A DNA stretch of 30,198 nt, taken from the IMG/VR virus record IMGVR_UViG_3300027972_000043, positions 1-30,198 of that record; one strand, written 5' to 3'. The position numbers and the translations under genes are program-made. This DNA is from a virus. Position 1 is the first letter of the stretch, and every line of letters begins with the position of its first letter. Positions 1-8,467 of the stretch are shown in pieces. A model generated the notes under the pieces. The model had not been told where the DNA came from, did not search any database, and saw only the letters and a program-made list of their open reading frames with translations.

Positions 1-32
1 TACTATACCCATGTCTTATCAATAACCAATCA
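1..32 (+). promoter_or_regulatory. Promoter -10 and leader shared with the 27541 promoter
   Basis: TACTAT at 1-6 looks like a -10 box whose -35 lies outside the window. It is followed by an 18-nt block at 15-32, CTTATCAATAACCAATCA, that recurs exactly at 27576-27593 downstream of a much clearer promoter. The distance from the -10 box to the ATG is nearly the same in both places (about 30 bases between). The call rests on this parallel; the -10 alone would be weak. Confidence 0.5.
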
Positions 33-36
33 GTAT

Positions 37-366
37 ATGACAACTCAAGACCTATTCTACACTCCTCCAGATACAATAATATTTTTGGAGATGCAACGAA
101 TTGCTATCAGTATCTGGAACACTTACGACGACTCTCACTGATATGCTACTGAAAAAATAGAAAAAGTGCAATCGTTATTAAACGAATGAAGCGACTTTTG
201 CTACATCTACAATATGTTTGACACAAATAATCAACTGATAGCAAGAAGCAAGATGAGTAATGAATGCTTTGAAGAAATAACAAAAAGAGTACATATAGAC
301 GAGTGGACTGAAAGACAATCACTTGCACACGGTGCAACTTACTCAGACTCTTACGATATAGAATAA
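37..366 (+). CDS. Hypothetical protein, 109 aa
   Basis: The frame runs from ATG 37 to TAA 364-366 with two internal TGA codons read as Gly. The protein begins MTTQDLFYTPPDTIIFLEMQ and is mixed, somewhat acidic, with no membrane segment and no motif I recognise. The start is supported by the AATAACC element 9 bases upstream and by the leader shared with gene 27598. The next gene overlaps its stop codon (TAATG), so the two are probably translationally coupled. It opens a run of small genes ahead of the packaging operon. Function unknown. Confidence 0.7.
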
Positions 367-488
367 TGAAAACAATCCTCTGAATAACAGCTCTTGCAAT
401 GCTTGTCGCAGGAGCTTACGGAATACATCCGTACTTCGCTTTATTCCTCTGAGGGATAATCTTACTTAACGCAGCTAACAATATCTAA
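366..488 (+). CDS. Small membrane protein, 40 aa
   Basis: The ATG shares its A with the preceding TAA. Two TGA-encoded glycines (residues 6 and 29) lie inside hydrophobic stretches. The peptide is almost entirely hydrophobic, MKTILGITALAMLVAGAYGI followed by a second apolar segment, which suggests one or two membrane passes. It is too short for a family assignment. Read in the standard code it would stop after five residues, so standard gene callers would miss it. It could be a lysis-related or membrane-modifying micropeptide, but nothing shows this directly. Confidence 0.55.
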
Positions 489-489
489 T

Positions 490-702
490 ATGAACACAAA
501 AACAGTACGAATAAACGGAGAACACTTTGCTCCAACTATTATTCCAAGAGTCTACATCCAAGTAGACACCAAGAAAGGTCTTGAAGCATACAGAACATTT
601 AACGAGATATATTCCAAGTATCCAGTTGGTGGAAGAATACTCGATGACATAAACGAAATGAAGTCAACTCAAGCAGAAGGTATATACTATACTCAAGTAT
701 AA
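490..702 (+). CDS. Hypothetical protein, 70 aa
   Basis: ATG 490 follows the previous TAA by one base and the gene ends at TAA 700-702. There are no TGA codons. The sequence (MNTKTVRINGEHFAPTIIPR...) looks like a small soluble alpha/beta protein without cysteines or membrane segments. I do not recognise the family. Close packing with its neighbours places it in the same transcript as the genes at 37 and 366. Confidence 0.65.
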   Translation: MNTKTVRINGEHFAPTIIPRVYIQVDTKKGLEAYRTFNEIYSKYPVGGRILDDINEMKSTQAEGIYYTQV

Positions 703-730
703 TTTGAAATACTAAAATTATCCATATAAT
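703..730 (+). promoter_or_regulatory. Promoter, TTTGAA-16-TATAAT
   Basis: TTTGAA (703-708) and a perfect TATAAT (725-730) are separated by 16 bp. The same pair with the same spacing precedes the large RNA region at 24465-24492. The expected transcription start, about 6-7 bases after the -10 box, falls on or beside ATG 737. The mRNA of the 737 gene may therefore be leaderless, and the transcript would continue into the structured region from 938. Confidence 0.6.
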
Positions 731-736
731 CAAACT

Positions 737-937
737 ATGGATACACGATATACCGAACTCGTAAACAATATCAGAAAGGCAGAGGATTTACAAACTCTGT
801 CTTTTTTACATATTGAGATGATTAAAGTTTCTAATCACAATACGGAAATATTTGTGAAACTTCATGCAGAATATCGAAAACAGAAAAAGAAGATTTGCAA
901 TAAGAAGAAGATTAAATATATTGTCCATACCACTTAA
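737..937 (+). CDS. Hypothetical basic protein, 66 aa
   Basis: ATG 737 to TAA 935-937 with no TGA codons. The N-terminal part (MDTRYTELVNNIRKAEDLQT...) looks helical, and the C-terminal part is very lysine-rich (RKQKKKICNKKKIK), suggesting nucleic-acid binding. No SD or AATAACC element precedes it; the promoter -10 box ends six bases upstream, so translation may start at the 5' end of the message. The gene is followed directly by the structured RNA. Alternatively the A-rich stretch is only the 5' part of that RNA and the frame is fortuitous. Confidence 0.5.
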   Translation: MDTRYTELVNNIRKAEDLQTLSFLHIEMIKVSNHNTEIFVKLHAEYRKQKKKICNKKKIKYIVHTT

Positions 938-1190
938 GACCTGAAACGACAGGCAGCGAGTATTCTCGAACATTACGAAAGAGAATATGGTAAGGAGCGA
1001 AAGCTCGGGGGTAGTAATGTAACTCAAGACTGCACAAGCATACTGAATTATATTCAACAGCCGTACAGGTATCCGAAAAGGATATTCCAGTAAAAGGGAA
1101 CAAAGGCTTTAAACCTGTCTAGTACGAGGCTCAACATAGAGTTTCGGAAGATGTCCACAGTAGTATTTTATTGAAAATATACTGGGGGCT
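938..1190 (+). ncRNA. Candidate structured RNA upstream of the terminase genes
   Basis: About 250 bases hold no plausible frame but many helices. CCTG/CAGG closes 940-953. TATTCTC (961-967) pairs with GAGAATA (981-987). GAGC-GAAA-GCTC (995-1006) is a GNRA-capped hairpin. The loop sequence ACATTAC (970-976) is complementary to GTAATGT (1014-1020), which makes a seven-pair pseudoknot. TATCC/GGATA lies at 1070-1084. ACAGG (1065-1069) can pair with CCTGT (1114-1118). An 11-pair hairpin with one bulged G occupies 1158-1184, followed by runs of five and six G. No U-tract terminator is visible, so it may be part of the terminase mRNA leader. Family unknown to me. Confidence 0.55.
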
Positions 1191-1246
1191 TAAGGGGGGA
1201 ATTTCCTCACAGAACTAACAACAGCTCCTGAATTACTAAAACCATT

Positions 1247-1534
1247 ATGCAAGTAACTGATACACTCGAAGAGATTGATAATCACATCTCACAGATAGAA
1301 TACGAAGCTGAACGAGATTGAATAGATGAGATTACAGCAGAGTTATATATCCTGATCCGAAACCTCAGAGAACAAACAGCAGAAGTAACAGAGTATCAAT
1401 CTAACCAAATAGAGATTATGAAAAAAGAGATACAAATGCTAAAAAGTAAAAAGTCGGCAAACTTTCTTGATTTTTCGGTATATTTCGCTATATTTATTGT
1501 GGTTGTTGGTATTATTTCCATAATATCTAAATAA
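1247..1534 (+). CDS. Coiled-coil protein with C-terminal membrane anchor, 95 aa
   Basis: ATG 1247 to TAA 1532-1534, one TGA (Gly 25). Residues 1-70 are acidic and heptad-like (EEIDNH..., QSNQIEIMKKEIQMLK), predicted to form a coiled coil. The last 25 residues are a strong transmembrane segment (YFAIFIVVVGIISIIS) ending in a lysine, so the protein is probably C-terminally anchored with the coiled coil in the cytoplasm. It overlaps the next gene by the TAATG arrangement and so is co-translated with the terminase. Spanin-like or membrane-organising roles are possible; none is proven. Confidence 0.65.
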
Positions 1535-1905
1535 TGAGAGTAGATAGACTTAAGAACACTAAAAAGGTCATCGAAGAAGTTATTGTAAATCCATTACAGA
1601 CTCATAGAGAAATAGCTGAAAGCACCTGAGTATCAAAATCAGCAGTGTGAAGAGCATTGCAAGAACTGGGTCAAATTGGTCCAAAAGATGACAAGATACT
1701 TGCTATTACTGACACAGACCTTTCTATCGTAGAGAAATGACAGAGAGAAATAGACAGGAGATTGTGAAACCAAGAAGAACTCGCAAAGATGAGAACTGGC
1801 GAAATCTCACAAGTTCTTAGAGAGTCAACAGCAAGATATACATTATTCCGAGGAACTGCAACTGATAGTTCTGGATGAGCTAGAGAAGTAGTAATCGAGA
1901 TATAA
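1534..1905 (+). CDS. terS: Terminase small subunit (HTH DNA-binding)
   Basis: ATG 1534 overlaps the previous stop; TAA 1903-1905 overlaps the TerL start. 123 aa with five TGA glycines. Residues about 20-50 form a helix-turn-helix: QTHREIAESTGVSKSAVGRA, in which the turn glycine (T-G-V-S) and a later Gly are TGA-encoded, exactly as expected at the HTH turn. Small terminases use such a domain to recognise the packaging site and deliver DNA to the large subunit. The assignment rests on the HTH, the size and the position directly ahead of TerL; sequence alone cannot exclude a generic regulator. Confidence 0.75.
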
Positions 1906-3224
1906 TGAAAATCAACCTTTCAAAAGCTCTCCGACCTTGGCAGAAAGACTTTATAATAAACAAGAAACGATTTAATGTTCTTGTAGTTCACAGGCGAGCA
2001 GGAAAAACAGTTTGAGCCTTGCTTGATGTTATCGTTCAGATGATAAAGGAACAGTGAGATTATTGATATATTGCGCCAACCTACACTCAGGCAAAGAAAA
2101 TAGCTTGGAAGCTTATACAAAAGTTCGGAAACCAAATATCTGACTTCAAGTATAACAATTCGGAACTTATCGCAACTTATAACAATGGCTCAACACTTAC
2201 TTTGTTTGGTGCTGAAACTCCTGACTCTCTCCGAGGATTAGACCTCAAGGGAGTTATTTTTGACGAATACGCACAACAGCCAAGCAATATCTATTGAGAG
2301 ATTATCTTCCCAATGATAAATGCAAACGGTTGATGGGTAACATGGATTGGAACACCGAAATGAAAGAACAGTTTTTGGAAACTTTACAAGCGAGCAAAAG
2401 AGGATGAAAGATTTTATACAGCTCTCCTCACTTATCGTGATACTGACTTATTATCTGAGGAGCAAATAAACGATGCACGAGCCGAAATGACTCCAGAGGA
2501 GTTTGAGCAAGAATACAACTGTTCTTGGGATGCAAGTATTCGTGGTGCTGTTTATGGTAAAGAGTTAGCGCAAGCACATGCAGATGGAAGAGTGAAGCGA
2601 GGGATTTATGATCCAAACATAGAAGTAACAACATTCTGGGACTTAGGTATCTCGGACGCTATGTCCATCCTATTCGTACAAACAGCAGGAAACGAAATAC
2701 ACATAATCGACCATTACACCAACACTGGATACTGACTGGAACATTATGCTTGAATATTACAATCAAAGCCTTACAAGTATAAAAATCACTATTTCCCTCA
2801 CGATATTCGCAACAGAGAACTTGGAACAGGATTGAGTAGAATGCAAGTCGCTATCAATCTCCTCGGAAACATCTGTAAAATAGTTCCATCATCTTCTATT
2901 GAGTCCTGAATAAATGCCTGACGACTTATCTTCAAGAATATCTGGATAGATGAAACACTTGATAGTTTCATTAACAATATCTCACTTTATCAATACGAAT
3001 ACGATGACAAACTCGGAATGTATAAGAAGTCTCCGAAGCACGACTTTACTTCACATGATGCCGACTGTTATCGTTATATGGCAGTAGTTTACGAACACCT
3101 TATCAAAACTCCTGCAGTAGAAGCTCCAAAGAAATCCGAACAGGAAAGAAGGCAAGAAGAACTCGACAACTTTATATTTCAGTTAGATGAGCCAATAGAA
3201 GAAATGAATTTTTCGGCTTATTAG
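1905..3224 (+). CDS. terL: Terminase large subunit (ATPase/nuclease)
   Basis: 439 aa, ten TGA glycines, TAG stop at 3222-3224. This is the DNA-packaging motor: ATP-driven translocation plus genome cutting at the portal. The N-terminal ATPase has Walker A HRRAGKT at residues 29-35 and Walker B GVIFDEYA with D120-E121. The nuclease half has an acidic strand TFWDLG (D246), the block HYFPHDIRNRELGTG, and HDADCYRY (D385) near the end, matching an RNase H-like metal site. TGA glycines fall in GDYGYIAPT and TNTGYGLEHY, positions usually Gly in this family. Length is typical. In the standard code it would appear as three broken pieces. Confidence 0.93.
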
Positions 3225-3252
3225 TTGAATTTTCGTTGATTATAGATATATT
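3225..3252 (+). promoter_or_regulatory. Promoter TTGAAT-16-TATATT before portal
   Basis: TTGAAT (3225-3230) and TATATT (3247-3252) with a 16-bp spacer lie in the only sizeable gap between terminase and portal, starting immediately after the terL TAG. This may provide extra transcription of the head genes. Inference from consensus and from the spacing shared with the other candidate promoters. Confidence 0.45.
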
Positions 3253-3279
3253 TAATATCAGTATTACAAAAAATCAAAC

Positions 3280-5115
3280 ATGTTTCAGTTGTCTGATGAA
3301 GAAATCCTCGTACAAATTCGCTACGAAAAAGAAATGGGCGAGAATTATGTAAACCCTGAGAGAATTAAACTCGAGGCTGATTTATCTCTCATCCGTGGAA
3401 TAAAGGCAAAGGGCAAAGATGATTATATCTGAGACCATACAACATATTCACATGTTAAGGCTCTCGTTGCTCGTTCATTCCGAAACAAGATACCAGTTAC
3501 CATCCGAGGAGACAAGAACGGAGCTGACAGAACAGTTAAGATGCTCAATGCTTGCTTCAAGGAAGACCAAGAGTCAACATATTCAAAGGCTATTCGCTTT
3601 ATGAAGGAAACTGACAAATACTCCACAGGTATTGCAATCGTAGCAAAGACAGGATGGGATTGAGTGTATAAGAGAAACAAGTTTGAGGTTATCAATCCAT
3701 TACTCGCAGTTCCAGACCCTTACGGAGACTATTTTACAGGAAACTATCGGTATATCGGTTTCTACACAGTAAAGAGCAAGCAGGAAGTCGAGGAAGAAGG
3801 TTATGATACTTCTTACCTTCAAGATGCTACATACTGAGAGAAGGAACAAAAGAAACGAGAAGCAGAAGACGGAGGACTTGTTCCACAGTCAGACAAAACA
3901 ATGTATGACTTCTACTTACACTTCACACACATCGGAGAGAAGAAAGCATGGTTTCTCACAGATGGAGAATGTAAACATATCTTCAAGAGTGAAATCATAG
4001 AAGCAGGAGACAGTTTCTCAGAGAAGGAAGAAGATGCAATCAGTTTCCCATTCGCTTTCTATTATTATTCTCCAATTCGTGGAAACTTCTTCGGAGACAG
4101 AATAGCCAACTATACAAGAGACGTGCAGAAATGGAAGTCTGAGATGAGAAATCTACAAAGAGACAAAGTTCGAGCAGAACTCTATCCTATGTACCTATAC
4201 AATAAAGACTATGTAAACGGAAAAGACCTATCATTCGGATTTAACAAAGGTATTCCAGTTTCCACAGGTCTCGAAGGTCCTCAAGTATCTCTCGGAAATA
4301 TTGTATCGCCAATAGTGAAAGACTTACGAACGGACAATACGAACTTGATGATTAACGAAGTTGAGTACGACTTACAAAGAGCTACTTCAATCGGTCCAGT
4401 CGTTCAAGGCTCAACACCTCAGAGACGTGAAGCTCTCGGAACTAACAAACTCGTTCAAGATAACACTGATATTAACCTTTCACTCAACGAGGAAATAGAT
4501 GCAATCGGAGATGAACAGTATGTGAAACTTTGGTTCTCTGGATACTATCAGAACTTTGAGAAGGGAGACAGAAAGACAGTATTCGCAGGCTCATCAACAG
4601 GTCAAATTGCAATCGTTCTAAAGAGAGAAGACTTCGTATTCGAAGGAAATCTCACACTCTCTATTGAAACAAACGCACAATCAGAGGAAAGGAAACGGAA
4701 AGAAGCAGCAGCATATATCCAAACAGCTCCTCTTATCCTCCAAGACCCAACGATAAACGAAGCAAGTAAACGAACAACACTCCGAAGGTTAATGCAGGCA
4801 AACGGAATATCCGATGAAGATATAGACGCAGAAGTTCCAAAAACTCCTCAACAAAAGTTGCAAGAGATAGAGAACGAACAACTCAAGGCTTGAATATATG
4901 TTCCTATCAACGCAGATGATGACGATGAACAACATCTCATCGCAATGTGAGATATAGACCCTGATAACATGCTTATGGTAGCTCACCAACTCGACCATAT
5001 CATGGCAAGTATCAAGAAATGAAAGCCACAGGAAGTAGAAGGAGGAAATCAAATGCTTAATGCCTGAATGTCTCAGGCAATGGCACAAGCAGGAAGCGAA
5101 GTAATTAGTCAATAA
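3280..5115 (+). CDS. Portal protein
   Basis: 611 aa from ATG 3280 to TAA 5113-5115, seven TGA glycines. It follows terL and precedes scaffold and capsid, the usual portal position. The protein has the mixed alpha/beta character of portals, with a central segment RGNFFGDRIANYTRDVQKWK followed by a long helical C-terminal part, and conserved-looking blocks such as AVPDPYGDYFTGNYRYIG. The C-terminal 100 residues are acidic and Met/Gln-rich (DDDDEQ..., MSQAMAQAGSEVISQ), resembling the barrel/crown end of portals. It would form the dodecameric channel at one capsid vertex that docks TerL. The identity comes from size, context and general resemblance rather than a catalytic motif. Confidence 0.8.
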
Positions 5116-5126
5116 CCTTATTATAT

Positions 5127-5606
5127 ATGACAGCAGAAGCACAAATGGAAGCAGAAGTACTAGCAGAAGCAGAACTCGCACAGAAACGAGAAAAGCTCAA
5201 AGGATTGCTCAAGTACGAGAAATCGGAACAATACGCAGAGCTTACAGTATACTGTAAGGAAATGGAAGAGAAAGCACTTGCAGAAGTAAAGTATGAACTA
5301 GAGGAAAGAGATGAAATCACTATCGAATACTCAACAGTATCTGAAAGAAAAGTATACATCGAAGTTCTCCGAGATTACGTTGATAAAATCACAAATCCAG
5401 AGTTCAAAGAGTATATTGAGAAACGGATTGAAGCTCACATCTCATTCTGTGAAAACAGAGCAGGCGAAGATACTCCAATCTACTCACTCTTAGACCTCAA
5501 GAAGTTTGTACGACAAGAATACCACAATCTCCATTTCTATCTTGAGTTCTGCATAGAGTCATACAAAGAGGAAAAAAAACAAGACGAAGACAACTCAGCA
5601 TACTAA
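5127..5606 (+). CDS. Acidic coiled-coil protein of the head region, 159 aa
   Basis: ATG 5127 lies 9 bases after an AATAACC element formed by the portal stop. TAA ends the gene at 5604-5606. The sequence is Glu/Lys/Ala-rich (MTAEAQMEAEVLAEAELAQK...) and almost wholly helical, with conserved-looking aromatic residues in the C-terminal half (HNLHFYLEFCIESYKEE). No TGA codon occurs. Its position between portal and scaffold suggests a head-assembly or internal protein. I do not recognise the family; it could be a second scaffold-like protein. Confidence 0.7.
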   Translation: MTAEAQMEAEVLAEAELAQKREKLKGLLKYEKSEQYAELTVYCKEMEEKALAEVKYELEERDEITIEYSTVSERKVYIEVLRDYVDKITNPEFKEYIEKRIEAHISFCENRAGEDTPIYSLLDLKKFVRQEYHNLHFYLEFCIESYKEEKKQDEDNSAY

Positions 5607-5616
5607 ATCTCGATAC

Positions 5617-5668
5617 ACAGCTATTCACGGATGGCTGTAATTGGCATTTAGCCAAGCACAATACGTGC
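5617..5668 (+). other. Three tandem RNA hairpins before the scaffold gene
   Basis: Three perfect or near-perfect stem-loops follow one another in the 81-base gap. ACAGCTAT (5617-5624) pairs with ATGGCTGT (5631-5638), one G-U. TTGGC (5641-5645) pairs with GCCAA (5651-5655). GCAC (5656-5659) pairs with GTGC (5665-5668). No U-run follows, so this is not a plain terminator. It is followed by ATAACC (5672-5677) and the scaffold ATG. An mRNA-stabilising or processing element ahead of strongly expressed head genes would fit. Confidence 0.55.
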
Positions 5669-5687
5669 ATTATAACCAAACCTTTCT

Positions 5688-6245
5688 ATGACTGAAAACA
5701 TGGAAGAGCTAGAACTCGACGACAGCTCAAGCGAAAGCGAAACAGTGAACGAGACGGACGAAGGCAATTCGGACGGAGACGAAACCCAGAAACAGGACAA
5801 GAAGAAAAAGTCTACATCGGAGAAGTTCAAAGAACTACACCGAAAGGCTAAGCAAGCAGAAGCACTCGAAAAAGAGTTGCAAGATGCTCGTGAAGAACTG
5901 GAGCAATGGAGGAGTGAAAACCCTGAGATTGTGAAAGGTTATCTTGAAAAGAAAGAGGAAACAACACTCGAAAAGAGAGTATTCCTTATCGAAAATCCTG
6001 ATGCTAAAGAACATTTTGGACAAGTGGAAGCACGTGCCAAGAAGTACAATATGCCTTTAGATGAAGCATGGGAAGACATCAAACTGAGACTTCCAGCAGA
6101 AAGCCGAAGTAAAACAGACTTCTCATTCACTGGTAAAAATAAACCAGCTCAAAAGGATCTAAACAGTATGACAGCCGACGAGGCTCTTGAACTTAGTCCT
6201 GAAAAGAGAAAAGAATGGAGGAAAGTACACGGTTTCTACGGATAG
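5688..6245 (+). CDS. Capsid scaffold protein
   Basis: 185 aa, ATG 5688, TAG stop at 6243-6245, no TGA codons. The N-terminus is strongly acidic (ELELDDSSSESETVNETDEG), residues about 40-90 are a charged coiled coil (KFKELHRKAKQAEALEKELQ), and the C-terminus is basic (SPEKRKEWRKVHGFYG). This is the classic layout of tailed-phage scaffolding proteins: acidic, helical, with a basic C-terminal helix contacting the capsid protein. It sits immediately upstream of the capsid gene. No protease motif is visible in or near it, so scaffold may leave without being cut, or a protease is encoded elsewhere. Assignment by composition and position. Confidence 0.78.
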   Translation: MTENMEELELDDSSSESETVNETDEGNSDGDETQKQDKKKKSTSEKFKELHRKAKQAEALEKELQDAREELEQWRSENPEIVKGYLEKKEETTLEKRVFLIENPDAKEHFGQVEARAKKYNMPLDEAWEDIKLRLPAESRSKTDFSFTGKNKPAQKDLNSMTADEALELSPEKRKEWRKVHGFYG

Positions 6246-6281
6246 CTCGGAACATTGCCATAAATCACTTAATTATCATTT

Positions 6282-7469
6282 ATGAGCAATGTATTCACAT
6301 CAGCAGTAAAACAACACTGGGCTGATATGTTCCAAGAAAATCTTGAGAAAGACCTTCTCGCAATGGAACTTGTAAAGATGGAAAATGTACCTAACGGAAC
6401 AACTAAAAACCTTCCTTACATCAACTTCCAAAAGCCTGTACAATACGTAAAGTACACATCAGTTACTAGCGTAGATGCAGTAACAGGAAACGACCAATTG
6501 GTTATCAATCAGACACCAATGGTGCCGTTTGAAATCGATAGAATTGATATTGACGACAATTACCTAGATGTTACTCCTGAACTTATCAGTGGTGCAGGGT
6601 ATATGCTCAAGTCAGCAATCGACGGAGACGTTATGGGACAAGCACTCGTTGCAAATTCTGTTTACAACTCTAACGGTCTAAACGGTGCAGGAACTGCTCC
6701 AGTAGCTCTCACACTATCAGCAGGAACTGGATATATAGCAACTGTTTTCGGAAAGTCTAAATCACGACTTACGGCAGCAGGAGTAAATCCACAAAAGCTC
6801 TGCATGGTAGTAGACAGCGACACAGTAGACGAACTCGCAAATCTCGGACTCGAAAAGGGTTTCAACATTGCAGACGAAAGTTTCGCACGAGGTTTCCGTG
6901 GAATGTTCAAGGGAATGAAGGTATACGAATCCAACAACCTTACAGCGACTCGCTCACTTGCTATGGCAACAAACCCAACAGCAGGCGACACACTAACTGT
7001 ACTCGGAATTACCTTCACTTATGTTTCATCAATTGGAACAACCCCTGGTAATATTCTTATCGGAGCAAATGCAGCAGCAACTGTTGACAATACTGTTGCA
7101 GCAATCAACGGTGGTGCAGGAGCTGGTACAACTTACATCGCAATCGCTGACCCATCAGTTCTTGCAGGTGTAACAGCAACAGACAACACAACATCTATTC
7201 TTCTCACTTCAAAGAGTGGTCGAATGTATGCAGACTCTACTCTTACTGCTTCTGGTGATAAGTTTGGAGCTGAAAGTGTAAACTGCTGGATTACTGAAAA
7301 GGGTGCGACTCGACTCGCTCTCCGAAATTCAGTTGAAATCAAGCAGGACTCAGACCCTGATTCTCTCGTTGAGAAATTCAAGGTTTGGTCTCGATATGGT
7401 ATCGTTACTCCAACTAGAGGTAAGGCTCGGATGGTACGCGTTATCATCCAAGGAAGTGCAGCTGAATAA
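6282..7469 (+). CDS. Major capsid protein (HK97-fold)
   Basis: 395 aa, no TGA codon despite roughly 40 glycines. The N-terminal part has the long-helix and extended-loop pattern of HK97-type coat proteins (VKQHWADMFQENLEKDLLAM, then DIDDNYLDVTPELISGAG). The A-domain block KLCMVVDSDTVDELANLGLE and the C-terminal EKFKVWSRYGIVTPTRGKAR are typical of phage coat proteins. Residues about 225-328 (TAGDTLTVLGITFTYVSS... onward) look like an inserted beta-rich domain, rich in Thr, Ala and Gly, likely exposed on the capsid surface. The location after scaffold and before the head-tail adaptor supports the call. A strong hairpin follows the gene. Confidence 0.85.
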   Translation: MSNVFTSAVKQHWADMFQENLEKDLLAMELVKMENVPNGTTKNLPYINFQKPVQYVKYTSVTSVDAVTGNDQLVINQTPMVPFEIDRIDIDDNYLDVTPELISGAGYMLKSAIDGDVMGQALVANSVYNSNGLNGAGTAPVALTLSAGTGYIATVFGKSKSRLTAAGVNPQKLCMVVDSDTVDELANLGLEKGFNIADESFARGFRGMFKGMKVYESNNLTATRSLAMATNPTAGDTLTVLGITFTYVSSIGTTPGNILIGANAAATVDNTVAAINGGAGAGTTYIAIADPSVLAGVTATDNTTSILLTSKSGRMYADSTLTASGDKFGAESVNCWITEKGATRLALRNSVEIKQDSDPDSLVEKFKVWSRYGIVTPTRGKARMVRVIIQGSAAE

Positions 7470-7478
7470 TCGGTAGCA

Positions 7479-7504
7479 AATCAATCTCTCAAGGGGGATT
7501 GGTT
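7479..7504 (+). other. Stem-loop after the capsid gene
   Basis: AATCAATC (7479-7486) pairs with GATTGGTT (7497-7504), and the stem can be extended inward through G-U pairs to about 11 pairs with a small loop. No U-run follows, so it is more likely an mRNA 3'-end stabiliser or partial terminator that boosts capsid message over downstream genes. Confidence 0.45.
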
Positions 7505-7525
7505 GGTACTTATTAACCTTACATT

Positions 7526-7768
7526 ATGTCAAAGAACACAAAAACAAGTGTTAAACCAGTAAAAACTGAATTAAACACACCAGAAACAATCGTTGAAACG
7601 AAAGACGATACAACACAGGTTGAAGCACCTAAAAACGATGATAAAGCACAAAAGATTGAGTCAAAAAAATCAGAAGTTGCAACTTTCCCAGTATTCTGTA
7701 TAAAAGAGAACAAATTCGCTTTTATCACAGAAGAACAGTTCAATATTTACAATCATAAACGAGTTTAA
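7526..7768 (+). CDS. Small head-region protein, 80 aa
   Basis: ATG 7526 follows ATTAACC (7512-7518). No TGA codons. Residues 1-50 are low-complexity, rich in Lys, Thr, Glu and Val (SVKPVKTELNTPETIVETKD). The C-terminal 30 residues (FPVFCIKENKFAFITEEQFN) look like a small folded unit. Being directly after the capsid gene, it may be a decoration, head-completion or capsid-fibre component. Family not recognised. Confidence 0.65.
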   Translation: MSKNTKTSVKPVKTELNTPETIVETKDDTTQVEAPKNDDKAQKIESKKSEVATFPVFCIKENKFAFITEEQFNIYNHKRV

Positions 7769-7770
7769 CT

Positions 7771-8466
7771 ATGAATGTTACCCAAATCATCTCGAAGGCT
7801 CGAAGAAAAGCCAAATGCACAACAAGCAATGTATCAGATACGGTCGCTCTTGATTATCTTAATTGAGTCAAAGATGAATTTTGGGCAGAAGTAGTACAAC
7901 GACTTGAGGAAGATTACAACTGGCAGGAATGGACAGGCAATATTGTTGCTTGAATTTCTGAGTATGCGTTTCCAGATAGAACACTTATTTCGGACAAACT
8001 CAAAACGGTAAAATCACTCTCACTTGCTTACGATACATCCGACACTTATAAAAACGGCAATCTTGTATTTTACAAGGCTAATCCAGTAGACGCTGAAAGT
8101 CTCGACAAAGATTGGAGATATTACCTTGAGAATAGAGATATTCAAGTTCCACTCTTTAAGATTGTAGACAATTCAATTTGTATCGCTCCAATGCCTCTTG
8201 TTACTGTTACTGATGGTATGATTATCACAGGAGCAAAAGAGCTTGATGATTACGAGCTTGACACAGTAGAGTATGATATAGGCTTTGATAAAGAATACCA
8301 CGATGTTCTCGTTGACGGACTTGCGGAACAACTCGGAATAGACAAAGGATTGCCTATTGATGACATAGCTTATCTCGGACAATCATACAAGGCCCGAATG
8401 GAAAAAGCTATCAAGCAAATGGCAAGTCGAAAGGAAGGAACTATAACTCTCGATTACCCTCAATAA
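7771..8466 (+). CDS. Head-tail adaptor-like protein, 231 aa
   Basis: ATG 7771 starts two bases after the previous TAA; TAA ends at 8466. Two TGA glycines (…DYLNGVKDEFW, IVAGISEYAF). The N-terminal helix with DYLNGVKDEFWAEVVQRLEE followed by tryptophan-rich strands (DYNWQEWTGNIVAGISEYAF) resembles the adaptor or tail-accessory proteins (P22 gp4-like or gp6-like) that sit under the portal in short-tailed phages. The C-terminal part is helical with basic residues (SYKARMEKAIKQMASRKEG). Position directly after the head genes and before the nozzle-like gene agrees. Fold-level inference only. Confidence 0.6.
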
Positions 8467-8467
8467 T

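Noticed and set aside
938-1190. Group I or group II intron
   Set aside because: HNH genes made this worth considering, but no conserved P7/R or domain V pattern is visible and no split gene flanks the region.
1180-1200. G-quadruplex at the two G-runs
   Set aside because: Only two runs of five and six G are present; four runs of at least two or three would be needed within a short span, so I do not call it.
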